64,000 nt of DNA, taken from Microbacterium sp. W4I20. Lineage in GTDB: Bacteria; Actinomycetota; Actinomycetes; Actinomycetales; Microbacteriaceae. This document shows, piece by piece, positions 14,870 through 22,725 of this stretch. The first letter of the stretch is position 1. Each line of letters begins with the position of its first letter. The DNA lies in assembly GCF_030816505.1 (NCBI RefSeq), contig NZ_JAUSYB010000001.1, positions 3,658,001 through 3,722,000 on the forward strand. The letters are read 5' to 3'. The translations under genes were made by a program, and so were the position numbers. The notes beneath the pieces are model-generated. The model was given only the letters and a program-made list of their open reading frames with translations. It had not been told where the DNA came from and ran no database searches.

Positions 14870-15940
14870 ATGAGCGTGCACTCGACGATGCCGCCGCGGA
14901 GCAGTCACCGGATCGCCGCCGCGTTCGAACAGTATGTGAGCGGACGCCGCGCAGGCGCCGAAGGGACGGTCTTCTTCCTCGAGTCCGCCGCGCACCTCGA
15001 CGAGGTGCGACGCATCGCTCTGCCCGGCGACGCCGTGATCGCGCCCACGACGATCGCGCCGGACGACGCCGACGACCGGGTCACCGCCGTGGCCTACGAC
15101 GGCGCGTGGCGCGAACCGGGCGACGAGATGACCCTCGACGGCCGCCACACGTTCGAGCTGCAGGACTATCTGGCGGCGCCGTTCATCTCCATCGTGGGAC
15201 TGACTGTCGTGCGGCATGGTTCGGCCGCGGGCATCGCGGCGTTCTTCAGCGACGCCGATTCGGCCCGTTCTTCGGGGGCGTTCGTCGACCAGCTGCTGAG
15301 CAGCGCGGTGCTCCTCGACTCCCGAGCATCGTTGGCCGGTGGCGCGGCGAGCGAGCTCACACGGGTGCACGTCACGGCCGAGGGGGAGTACCGCGATGGA
15401 CCCGACGGGCTGCTGCTCGGCCGGGCCGGCGACTCTCGCGCCGACATCGAGGCGGCAGCCCTCACGGGTGCGGGGCCAGGGCGCTCGTTCGCGCGGATCA
15501 TCGGCGACGGCGATCTCGGTTCGGCGCTCGACGCGCGCCCCTGGTTCGCCCGCTACGTGGCTGCCCTCGAGCTCCTTCGCCAGTGGGACCGGCGCGAGGC
15601 GCCGACCAAGATATCCGGCTTCGGCGGCCATCTCGTCACCGCGCTCGACCACGACGGACCGGCGATCACCTCGGCTGACGCCCCGTTCCTCATCGCCGAC
15701 CAGGACGGTGATCACGTACTGGTGGAGCGCGCGACGCGGCGCCGATTCCGGCTGGGACTCGATGCCGCCAGGGCCGCGGAGTGCCTGATCGCCACCGGCG
15801 ACGAGGCCGCGGCATCCAGGCTCCTCGGGGCCGAGATCGGCCGGCGCGAAGGCGAGGTCGAGGGCGTGGTGCGCGAGATCCGTGCGCGCTTCGCTGTAGC
15901 CGGCATCGATCTCGCATCGTTCGCGCGGAGCCCCCGGTGA
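14870..15940 (+). CDS. Daptide biosynthesis RiPP recognition protein
   Basis: 356 residues with no standard catalytic motif. It has the place and general form of the daptide-class recognition/accessory protein that is encoded next to the aminotransferase and dehydrogenase and is required for modification of the C-terminal Thr. ATG 14870 has the strong site GGGGGGAAG immediately upstream. The stop overlaps the GTG of the next gene by 4 nt. My identification leans on gene order and on recognising the class; a profile search would settle it. It probably binds the shared leader of the three precursors and presents them to the dehydrogenase. Confidence 0.8.
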   Translation: MSVHSTMPPRSSHRIAAAFEQYVSGRRAGAEGTVFFLESAAHLDEVRRIALPGDAVIAPTTIAPDDADDRVTAVAYDGAWREPGDEMTLDGRHTFELQDYLAAPFISIVGLTVVRHGSAAGIAAFFSDADSARSSGAFVDQLLSSAVLLDSRASLAGGAASELTRVHVTAEGEYRDGPDGLLLGRAGDSRADIEAAALTGAGPGRSFARIIGDGDLGSALDARPWFARYVAALELLRQWDRREAPTKISGFGGHLVTALDHDGPAITSADAPFLIADQDGDHVLVERATRRRFRLGLDAARAAECLIATGDEAAASRLLGAEIGRREGEVEGVVREIRARFAVAGIDLASFARSPR

Positions 15941-17205
15941 GGCGCGCTCCGTCTCTCCCTCGCCGTCCGCTGTGGGAGGGGCTGACCGCGCCCAGTGCCT
16001 GGGACCGCCCGACCGAGCAGGCCGTGGGCGCCACCGGCGTGCGGGTCCTCACGGCCGACGGCGCCTCGCTGCTGTGCGCGACCAGCGGGCTCTGGAACGT
16101 CCCGCTCGGATACGGCAACGAAGCCGTGGCGGATGCCGTCGGTGCGGCCCTGCGTTCTGCCTCCTACCTGTCGCTGTTCCGCTCGTCGCACTCCTACGCG
16201 CAGCAGACGGCAGAGACCCTCCTGTCGCTCACGGGTGAGGATCGCTATGCCCGCGTGGTGTTCTCGACCTCGGGCGCCGCTGCCAACGACCTCACCATGA
16301 AGCTGGTCCGGCACACGGCGGCGCTCCGCGGCGCACCGCACCGCAACCTCGTGGTCGGGCTTCAGGGCGGATACCACGGGCTGACCTACGGGGCCTTGAG
16401 CCTCAGCGGTGACGCCCTCGGCCAGTCGGTGTACTCCGCCGACCGGAGGGGCGTGCGGCACGTGTCGGCGCAGGACGGCGGGGAGCAGCTCCGGCAGCTC
16501 TTCGCGCGAGAGGGGGATCGGATCGCCGCGCTCGTACTGGAGCCGGTGCTCGGCTCGGGCGCCGTCGTGCTCGACGACGCATTCCTCGCCGCGGTCGCCG
16601 AGGTGCGGGCGGTGTTCGACTTCGTGCTGGTCGCCGACGAGGTGGCCACCGGGTTCGGACGCACCGGGTCGTTGTTCGCGTCGGAGCGCTGGCCGGTCGC
16701 ACCCGACGTGCTCGTGCTGTCGAAGGCGCTGACCAACGGGGCCGCCGCGGCATCCGCTGTTCTGGTGTCGGAAGCGGTGTGCGAGGTCTTCGATCGCAGG
16801 GATGCGGTCTTCGTCCATGCCGAGACGCAGGCGGGCACCCCGGCCTCTTGCGCCGCCATCCTCGCCACCGCGGCCGAGTTCGAGCGCCTCGATGCTCTTC
16901 GGCTGGCGCAGGATCTCGGCGACGCCCTCGATACGACCATCGCCCGCATCGGCGAGCACCCCGGTGTCGTCGGCACGCGGGGCGCCGGCTGCTTCCGCTC
17001 CCTGTTGCTCGCCCGCGACGGGCGGGCGCTCGACGGTGCGGAGGTCGCGCAGGTCGTGGCCGCGACGCGTCGAGCCGGTGCGATCGTGCAGCCCGGGCCG
17101 AGCTGCATCCAGCTCGTGCCCGCCTACGTCTACGAGCGCCGAGACCTCGACGAACTCGAGACCGCGGTCCTGCACGGCCTCGACGACTGTGAGGTCGCCG
17201 CGTGA
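15937..17205 (+). CDS. Daptide biosynthesis aminotransferase (class III, PLP)
   Basis: 422 residues from GTG 15937, which overlaps the upstream TGA. It is a class III aminotransferase: GGYHGLTYGALSLSG, the cofactor-ring aspartate in VADEVATGFGRTG, and the PLP lysine K263 in LSKALTNG. In the published daptide pathway this enzyme aminates the C-terminal ketone left after oxidative decarboxylation of Thr, giving a 1,2-diaminopropane end group. The start overlaps at both ends with its neighbours, indicating tight translational coupling. Confidence 0.88.
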   Translation: MRRAPSLPRRPLWEGLTAPSAWDRPTEQAVGATGVRVLTADGASLLCATSGLWNVPLGYGNEAVADAVGAALRSASYLSLFRSSHSYAQQTAETLLSLTGEDRYARVVFSTSGAAANDLTMKLVRHTAALRGAPHRNLVVGLQGGYHGLTYGALSLSGDALGQSVYSADRRGVRHVSAQDGGEQLRQLFAREGDRIAALVLEPVLGSGAVVLDDAFLAAVAEVRAVFDFVLVADEVATGFGRTGSLFASERWPVAPDVLVLSKALTNGAAAASAVLVSEAVCEVFDRRDAVFVHAETQAGTPASCAAILATAAEFERLDALRLAQDLGDALDTTIARIGEHPGVVGTRGAGCFRSLLLARDGRALDGAEVAQVVAATRRAGAIVQPGPSCIQLVPAYVYERRDLDELETAVLHGLDDCEVAA

Positions 17206-18404
17206 TCACCATCATGGAGTCCTACGAACCGGTGCGGGTGACGGCCGGCGCAGGGTCCACTGCTGCGGCTCTCGCCCGCTTCCCCCTCGGCGACCGGCCG
17301 CTGGTGATCCGTGATCCCGCTGTCGGACCCGTCGGGCTGGCGATGCTTCCGGGGGCCATCGACCTGAGCGTGGATGCCGCGGCGGGCGATGCACACCTCG
17401 TGGCCGCCATCCTCGCGGCCGGTCGGAACGCGACAGCGGTGGTGGCCCTGGGCGGCGGCTCGACCATGGATGCGGCGAAGATCGCCCGGATGCTGCTCGT
17501 CGCACCCGAACTGGCCACGCCGCTGCGGGCGCTCGCCGAGCGGAGCGGCTTCGTGCGCATCCCCGAACTCGTCTCCTCGCGGAACGCGGGAATACCGCTG
17601 ATGGCCATCCCGACGACCCTGGGCACCGGCGCCGAAGTCAGCAGCGTGGCGTGCCAGGTGACTCCGTGGGGTCGTCGGCTCCTGGCCGGTGCGCGTCTGC
17701 GCCCCGATCATGCGGTCCTCGACCCGGTGCACACCTCCACGCTTCCGTGGCTGCTGCAGATGGAAGGACTGCTCGAGGTGATCCTCCGGGTCGTGGGGCC
17801 CCTGATCGGGAGCGCGCGCTCGCTCGCCGCCGATCACGACGCGCACGCCATCGTCACGGGCGCAGCCGGGCTGGCCGAGTCGCTGCGGACAGGGTTCCTC
17901 GGCGCCGACGAACGGCTCCTGGCAGCACAGCTGAGCGCGGCGAGTCACCGCAGCTGGGCGCTCGTCGGCCGCGCGAGCTACGCGGCCAAGCACTGGTACC
18001 TCGCCAATGAGCTCTCGTGGGCGACCGGCACGAGGAAGATCCCGGCGACGGTCACCGTGCTGCCTGCGATCTGGGGTCGCATCACCGACGGCGACGAACG
18101 CTGGGGATCGCGTGACCGCCTCGCTCTGGCCTGGTCCTGGGTGCGTGCCGCTGTTCCCGACCTCCCCGCCGAGGTGCGTGAGGGGCTGCCGGTGCTGTTC
18201 GACCGGTGGGGCCTGCGCCCGATCGATGCACCCGGCGCGGCGCGAGTTCAGGAAGCGACGGCGCGCGCCCATGAGTCCTGGGGTGGGCGCCTCCCCGCCC
18301 TCGGCCGCATCAGCTCCGCGGAGATCCACGAGGTGTTCGCGGAGTCCGCCCTCGCGGCTGCGGATCCTCTCATCGACCACCGGGAGGAGGTGATAGCGAA
18401 ATGA
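17202..18404 (+). CDS. Daptide biosynthesis dehydrogenase (Fe-ADH-like, oxidative decarboxylase)
   Basis: 400 residues; GTG 17202 overlaps the previous stop. It belongs to the iron-containing alcohol dehydrogenase/glycerol dehydrogenase superfamily: NAD-binding GGGSTMDAAKIA at residue 84 onward and PTTLGTGAEVSSVA near residue 137. In daptide biosynthesis this enzyme oxidises the C-terminal Thr side chain and the carboxylate is lost, leaving a ketone. The usual metal-binding histidines of the family are not obvious in their normal spacing, so metal use needs a structure-based alignment. Its stop overlaps the ATG of the first precursor. Confidence 0.87.
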   Translation: MITIMESYEPVRVTAGAGSTAAALARFPLGDRPLVIRDPAVGPVGLAMLPGAIDLSVDAAAGDAHLVAAILAAGRNATAVVALGGGSTMDAAKIARMLLVAPELATPLRALAERSGFVRIPELVSSRNAGIPLMAIPTTLGTGAEVSSVACQVTPWGRRLLAGARLRPDHAVLDPVHTSTLPWLLQMEGLLEVILRVVGPLIGSARSLAADHDAHAIVTGAAGLAESLRTGFLGADERLLAAQLSAASHRSWALVGRASYAAKHWYLANELSWATGTRKIPATVTVLPAIWGRITDGDERWGSRDRLALAWSWVRAAVPDLPAEVREGLPVLFDRWGLRPIDAPGAARVQEATARAHESWGGRLPALGRISSAEIHEVFAESALAAADPLIDHREEVIAK

Positions 18405-18526
18405 GTGCACTGGACCTGCGCATCGAGGAACTCCCGGCGATGGACGCCCCCTCGGAATGGGGCGACTTCGTCAACGGAGTACTGACCGGACTGGCCATCG
18501 TCGCCATCGGCGCCGCCGTCACCTAG
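18401..18526 (+). CDS. Daptide precursor peptide 1
   Basis: 41 residues. The leader has RIEELPAMDAP and the core after MDAP is 24 residues, starting SEWGDF, strongly hydrophobic, ending GAAVT. The C-terminal Thr is the residue converted in daptides. GGAGGAGGTGA lies 7 nt before the ATG, an almost perfect ribosome-binding site. The ATG overlaps the stop of the dehydrogenase gene by 4 nt. Confidence 0.92.
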   Translation: MSALDLRIEELPAMDAPSEWGDFVNGVLTGLAIVAIGAAVT

Positions 18527-18574
18527 ACGCCGGCGGGCACGAGGCCACCGAACGACACGGAGGAGGTGAAACAC

Positions 18575-18700
18575 ATGGAGATCTCGAACGAACTGCGATT
18601 CGAAGAGCTCGAGTCGATGGACGCCCCCGACTTCTGGACCTGGTACGCCGCGGTCAAGATCGGCGTCGTCGTCGGCATCATCGGGCTGGCCGCGACCTGA
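18575..18700 (+). CDS. Daptide precursor peptide 2
   Basis: 41 residues. Leader element RFEELESMDAP, then a 23-residue core starting DFWTWY with a single Lys and a run of Val/Ile/Gly, ending GLAAT. AGGAGGTGA stands 5 nt before the ATG. Spaced 48 nt after precursor 1. The three precursors share the leader pattern (I/F)EE(L/I)xxMDAP, an aromatic residue two to three positions after it, and the terminal Thr. Confidence 0.92.
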   Translation: MEISNELRFEELESMDAPDFWTWYAAVKIGVVVGIIGLAAT

Positions 18701-18756
18701 TCCCCGGCCGGAACCGACCGAAACCCACCGTCATCGAGAGGAGAGGAGGTGAGCAC

Positions 18757-18864
18757 ATGGATCTGAGCTTCGAGGAGATCGAGGCGATGGATGCACCCGA
18801 GCCCTGGTACATCATCGTCGGCGACATCATCATCATCGTCGGCGCCGCCGTCGCACTCACCTGA
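18757..18864 (+). CDS. Daptide precursor peptide 3
   Basis: 35 residues, the shortest of the three because its leader is trimmed to SFEEIEAMDAP. The 21-residue core starts EPWYII, has four Ile in a row, and ends AVALT. It contains no Ser, Thr or Cys except the C-terminal Thr. GGAGGTGA lies 4 nt before the ATG. An in-frame upstream extension exists but lacks coding character and a ribosome-binding site. Confidence 0.92.
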   Translation: MDLSFEEIEAMDAPEPWYIIVGDIIIIVGAAVALT

Positions 18865-18936
18865 CGAAGTCGAGGGCGTAGCGGGTGTCACATCCGCTCG
18901 GCAGCAATTCGTGCATCCGCTATGCCCCCGACTTCG
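18865..18936 (+). promoter_or_regulatory. Structured RNA between precursors and tailoring genes
   Basis: CGAAGTCG (18865-18872), starting right after the precursor-3 stop, pairs with CGACTTCG (18929-18936), and inside the loop GCGGGTG (18881-18887) pairs with CATCCGC (18891-18897) around TCA with one G-U pair. There is no T tract, so it is more likely an mRNA-stabilising or partial-termination element that keeps precursor levels above enzyme levels. Confidence 0.55.
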
Positions 18937-18975
18937 CCGTCCAGCATCCCATGTCAACCCGGAGAGGAGTCCGGC

Positions 18976-19761
18976 ATGTGCCCCCTGAGCCGCACGGCAG
19001 CGCAGCTGCTCGCCGCCCTCGACCCGCACGCGGTCGTCGGCGAGCTCTACAGCGAACGAGGATCCGAGATCTACGACGCGATGACAGCGGGCGACGACAG
19101 CGAGGTCCGTGAGATCCTGCGTGCCGGCGGCCGGACCCGGGGGAGCATCCTCGAACTCGCCTGCGGGTCGGGACGACTGACCCTGCCGCTCGCACGCCTC
19201 CAACGCGAGGTGGTGGCTCTCGACAACTCGCCGCGGATGCTGCAGCTGCTCGAGGCCAGAGCGCGGGATGCCGGCATCGAGCGCATCCGCCCGGTGCTCG
19301 GCGACATGAGCGCCTTCGATCTCGACGAGCAGTTCGGTCTGATCGTGCTCGCGACGACCTCGGTCACGCTGCTCGATGCGGCGCAGCGGCGGGGTCTGTT
19401 CGATGCCGTGCGTCGGCACCTCGCACCGGACGGGGTCTTCCTCGTCTCGGTGCACGCCGTCGAGGTCGGACGCGGCCGCGCCGAGACGCTGCTCGTCCCG
19501 CTCTCTGTCGACGAGCCCGACGTGGTGCTCCTGACCGAAGACGTGAACGAGTCGGGTGGATACCGGGACGTGAGCGTCCTGCGCCTACGCCGGATGCAGG
19601 GCGAGCTCGTGACCGAGGCGTTCGCCTCGCGCGTGCACCTGATCGAGGAGAGCCGGCTTCGTGAGGAGCTGCACGACGCCGGGCTGGTCGTGGGCGACGT
19701 CGCTGCGGTCCGCTTCACCGAGGGCATGCGGAGCGTGTCGATGATCGAGTGCTCCCGATGA
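18976..19761 (+). CDS. Daptide biosynthesis SAM-dependent methyltransferase
   Basis: 261 residues from ATG 18976 (GGAGAGGAG 6-7 nt upstream). A class I methyltransferase: motif I ILELACGSGRLTLPLA near residues 60-75, the acidic end of beta-2 at VVALDNS, and motif GDMSAFDL near 110. In the known pathway it dimethylates the amine on the C-terminal diaminopropane. The stop overlaps the YcaO start codon by 4 nt. Confidence 0.87.
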   Translation: MCPLSRTAAQLLAALDPHAVVGELYSERGSEIYDAMTAGDDSEVREILRAGGRTRGSILELACGSGRLTLPLARLQREVVALDNSPRMLQLLEARARDAGIERIRPVLGDMSAFDLDEQFGLIVLATTSVTLLDAAQRRGLFDAVRRHLAPDGVFLVSVHAVEVGRGRAETLLVPLSVDEPDVVLLTEDVNESGGYRDVSVLRLRRMQGELVTEAFASRVHLIEESRLREELHDAGLVVGDVAAVRFTEGMRSVSMIECSR

Positions 19762-21020
19762 CCCCCGCGCTGCAGACCCTCGCCGCGGAATCCGGCCTCG
19801 CCCGCGATTTCGCGGTCATCGCTCCCGACGGTGCCCGCGCGGCACTCTGGAAGGTGCTCGTCGATGTCGGTCTCGGCGACAGCGACGAGTACCCGCTCGC
19901 CTACGTCGGCGCCTACGATCTCCGTCGACGCCATGCTCTGGAGCGGGGTGCGGGTGAGGCCGTCGAACGCTTCGCTCTCGCGCAGCGCAGCGCGCCCGAT
20001 GTTCGCGGCGCCCTCGGCGCGCTGCGGGCCGCTGCGGAGCACGACGTGTGGTGGCCGCGGTGGGTGTGCGCCGATGCGTTCCGAACGGTACCGCTGGACT
20101 GGTACCGCGCGACTCGCCTGACCGACGCTCGCCCGGTCCTCGTGCCGGGTGCCGCCATCGATGACGACGGGGGTCGACGCCGGCGGTCGGCGGGCACGGA
20201 TCCCGCGCTCTTCGACCCTTCGCCGTCCGGAGCCGCCGCCGGACTCGACGCCGGATCGGCGGTGCGTGCCGCCCTTCTCGAGGTGATCGAGCGGGATGCC
20301 GTGCTGTGCGCCTGGCGGACAGGGCTCGGAGTCTCGATCATCGAACCCGCCGGCGGCGATCCCGACCTCGACCGGCTCGCCGCGGAGGCCGCACGCATCG
20401 GGCTGCAGCCGATCTTCGGTGAGATCTCGGGCGCCGTACCGGGGGTGCGCGTGATCTGCTGCGCCATCGTCGACCGATCGGGGGATGAGGCCCTGACCTC
20501 GTTCGGCGCCAAGGCGTCGGCATCCGGCTCCGCGGCGGCGCGCGGAGCACTGCAGGAGGCACTGCAGATCCATGAACTGCTGGGCAACCTCCGCACACGC
20601 ATCTCGCGCCCTGCAGCCTTCGAGCAGCCGCATCCCGCGCTGGTCGTGGACGACGTGGCGCGTGCCTGGTGGTGGACGACAGGGTCGGCTGCCGTCTCGA
20701 TGGAGGACTGGATCGCCGGGTGGGCGCGCACGGCTCGGCATGCGGCTGCGCCGGACACCGCGCCCACGGTCGAGGGCCTCGTCGCCCACATCGTCCGCGA
20801 CGGCGGCAGCCCGCTCCTCGTGGACCTCACCCTGCGACTGCCTCAGCCGATCCAGGCGCTCGGCTGGCATGCGGTCAAGGTCGTTTGCCCGGGGTACCAG
20901 CAGCTGCGGCTCGATGAATCGATCGACGAGACGTGGGACAACGATCGCCTGGCCGCGTGGGCCCGCCGCCACCGCCGAGCCTCCCCTGACACCTCGATCC
21001 TCCCGCACCCGCTGATCTAG
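19758..21020 (+). CDS. YcaO-family protein in the daptide operon
   Basis: 420 residues, start ATG 19758 within the methyltransferase stop. All YcaO nucleotide-binding elements are recognisable: SGAAAGLDAGSAVRAALLEV then IERDA (about residues 155-180), the second helix motif ASGSAAARGALQEALQ (about 255-270), HAVKVVCPG near residue 375, and a PHPLI C-terminus similar to the proline-rich end of cyclodehydratases. YcaO enzymes use ATP to activate peptide backbone amides, forming azolines, thioamides or amidines. No E1-like, TfuA or SagB-type partner is present. The cores have no Cys, and core 3 has no internal Ser/Thr, so classical azoline formation is unlikely for all three peptides. Role unknown. 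Confidence 0.88.
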   Translation: MTPALQTLAAESGLARDFAVIAPDGARAALWKVLVDVGLGDSDEYPLAYVGAYDLRRRHALERGAGEAVERFALAQRSAPDVRGALGALRAAAEHDVWWPRWVCADAFRTVPLDWYRATRLTDARPVLVPGAAIDDDGGRRRRSAGTDPALFDPSPSGAAAGLDAGSAVRAALLEVIERDAVLCAWRTGLGVSIIEPAGGDPDLDRLAAEAARIGLQPIFGEISGAVPGVRVICCAIVDRSGDEALTSFGAKASASGSAAARGALQEALQIHELLGNLRTRISRPAAFEQPHPALVVDDVARAWWWTTGSAAVSMEDWIAGWARTARHAAAPDTAPTVEGLVAHIVRDGGSPLLVDLTLRLPQPIQALGWHAVKVVCPGYQQLRLDESIDETWDNDRLAAWARRHRRASPDTSILPHPLI

Positions 21021-21030
21021 GAGACGAGTC

Positions 21031-22725
21031 ATGACCGACACCCGACGCGCCCGCACCACGCCACCGGCCTCCGCCTCGTCGCGCCCGGCCCTCGCAGTCG
21101 ACGTCACGGTCGACGCCCCGCTCCGTGGCGCCGCCCCTGACGCCAGCTGGATCATCGCGCACGACGGAGTGCCGAAGGCGCGCGTCTCCGCCCCGGTCGC
21201 CATCGTCGCACGGCGATTCACGGGCGCAGCCACGATCGACGAGATCGCCACCGGACTCGGCGACCCCTGGACCTCGGGAGATGTCGAACGCGTCGCACGA
21301 CAGCTGGCCGGCGCCGGGTTGTTGGCCCGCGAGGGGGCCAGCCGACCGCGTCGGCGCTCGCCGCTGCGATTCCGGCCTCCGCTCACCGTGCAGCTCAGCT
21401 TCGGCGACCCCCGGACGCTCTTCGCCGCCCTGCGGCCCGTGACGCGCCTCCTCCTCGGCGCACCGGGACTCGTCGTCGCGGTCGCCGTCCTGCTCGGAGG
21501 GATCGTCGCCCTGATCCTCGGCTGGGGAGAACTGGTCGGCGCGCTTCAGCGCCCGCTGCCGTTCCCGATGCTGCTCGGGCTGGCGGCCGCGATCGTGCTG
21601 ACCACTCTCGTGCACGAGCTCGGTCATGGTGCCGCGCTCAGCAGGTTCGGCGGCGCCCCTCGACGCATCGGCGCGATGCTGTTCTACCTGGCACCCGCCT
21701 TCTTCTGCGATGTCACCGACGGGTGGCGCCTCTCGCGACGTCGTCAGCGGGTCGCCGTCGCGCTCGCCGGCCCCGCCGTGCACCTGCTCCTCGCGGCGGC
21801 GAGCCTGATCGCCGCGCGCATCGTATCCGACGCGCAGCTGCACGCGGGGCTCGTGCTGTACGCGCTCTCCTGCCTGGTGATCACGTTGCTCAATCTGCTT
21901 CCGTTCGTGCAGCTGGACGGCTACCTGGCGCTGATGTCGGCGCTCGACCACCCGCACCTGCGTCGCGATGCCATGGATGCGGCGGCGCGGGCAGTCGGCG
22001 CGGTGCTCCTCGGCGCCCGGATCGATGAACCCGTGGCGCCGCAGCGCGCAGACCGGCGCGGGTGGCTCATCGCCTACGGCATCGCGTGCCGGGTGTTCCC
22101 CGTCGGACTGGTGGCCTTCGTGCTGTACCGCTACTCGATCTCGATCGCGGGGCTCGGGCCGGCGCCGGCACTCGCCTACCTGGCGACGCTGGCACTGGTC
22201 GCGGGAGTGGTCATCGTCGGCATCGTCCGCGGTCTGCGGCGGATCAGGGCAGCGCGGCTCGACTGGCGGCGCACCTCCGTCACGGTCGCCGTGACGAGCG
22301 CGCTCGCCGGCGCGGTGCTGTTCCTCATCCCGGTGCAGTCGGTCGAACACATCGGCTTCGCCGCGGGGGATGACGGGGTGAAGCTCGTGGCGAGCAGCCC
22401 CGCGCAACTGCCGGCCGCAGGCACACCGATCGCACTCGAGACGAACGGCATCCTGCTGCAGCAGCCGCTGGGCACCGCGACCCTCGCCGCCGGAGAGGCC
22501 CAGCCGGACGAGGTCGACCTCGCAGCGCTCGTCCCACTGACCGAGTCCGCTCTCGTGGCCCCCGCCTGGACGACGGGTGCGGTCGAGGTCGAAAGCTCCA
22601 CGACGCTGCCGGAGTTCGGTCGCGCCCGCTTCGAGCGCTCCGGCGCCACGGGCCTCGGCGTCTGGCTCTGGCAGACCTTCCTCCTCCGCCCGATCGGCGC
22701 GCTCGGATCGGAGGCCGACGGATGA
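21031..22725 (+). CDS. Daptide biosynthesis intramembrane M50 metalloprotease
   Basis: 564 residues. After a soluble N-terminus (about 1-135) that contains a PqqD-like winged-helix stretch (FTGAATIDEIATGL...RQLAGAGLL), there are several membrane helices with the zinc motif HELGH at residues 195-199 and the third ligand in LDGY (D296), both in membrane segments as in site-2 proteases. A large C-terminal extracytoplasmic part follows. It is the best candidate for removing the leader after the MDAP motif during export. Its stop overlaps the next start by 4 nt. Confidence 0.88.
   Translation: MTDTRRARTTPPASASSRPALAVDVTVDAPLRGAAPDASWIIAHDGVPKARVSAPVAIVARRFTGAATIDEIATGLGDPWTSGDVERVARQLAGAGLLAREGASRPRRRSPLRFRPPLTVQLSFGDPRTLFAALRPVTRLLLGAPGLVVAVAVLLGGIVALILGWGELVGALQRPLPFPMLLGLAAAIVLTTLVHELGHGAALSRFGGAPRRIGAMLFYLAPAFFCDVTDGWRLSRRRQRVAVALAGPAVHLLLAAASLIAARIVSDAQLHAGLVLYALSCLVITLLNLLPFVQLDGYLALMSALDHPHLRRDAMDAAARAVGAVLLGARIDEPVAPQRADRRGWLIAYGIACRVFPVGLVAFVLYRYSISIAGLGPAPALAYLATLALVAGVVIVGIVRGLRRIRAARLDWRRTSVTVAVTSALAGAVLFLIPVQSVEHIGFAAGDDGVKLVASSPAQLPAAGTPIALETNGILLQQPLGTATLAAGEAQPDEVDLAALVPLTESALVAPAWTTGAVEVESSTTLPEFGRARFERSGATGLGVWLWQTFLLRPIGALGSEADG

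Noticed and set aside
18457..18756. Longer protein ending in precursor 3
   Set aside because: The extension is a shadow of precursors 1 and 2 with no coding character; the strong ribosome-binding site is before ATG 18757.
18845..19455. Minus-strand open frames opposite the methyltransferase and precursors
   Set aside because: No domain, no ribosome-binding site and opposite to well-defined genes.
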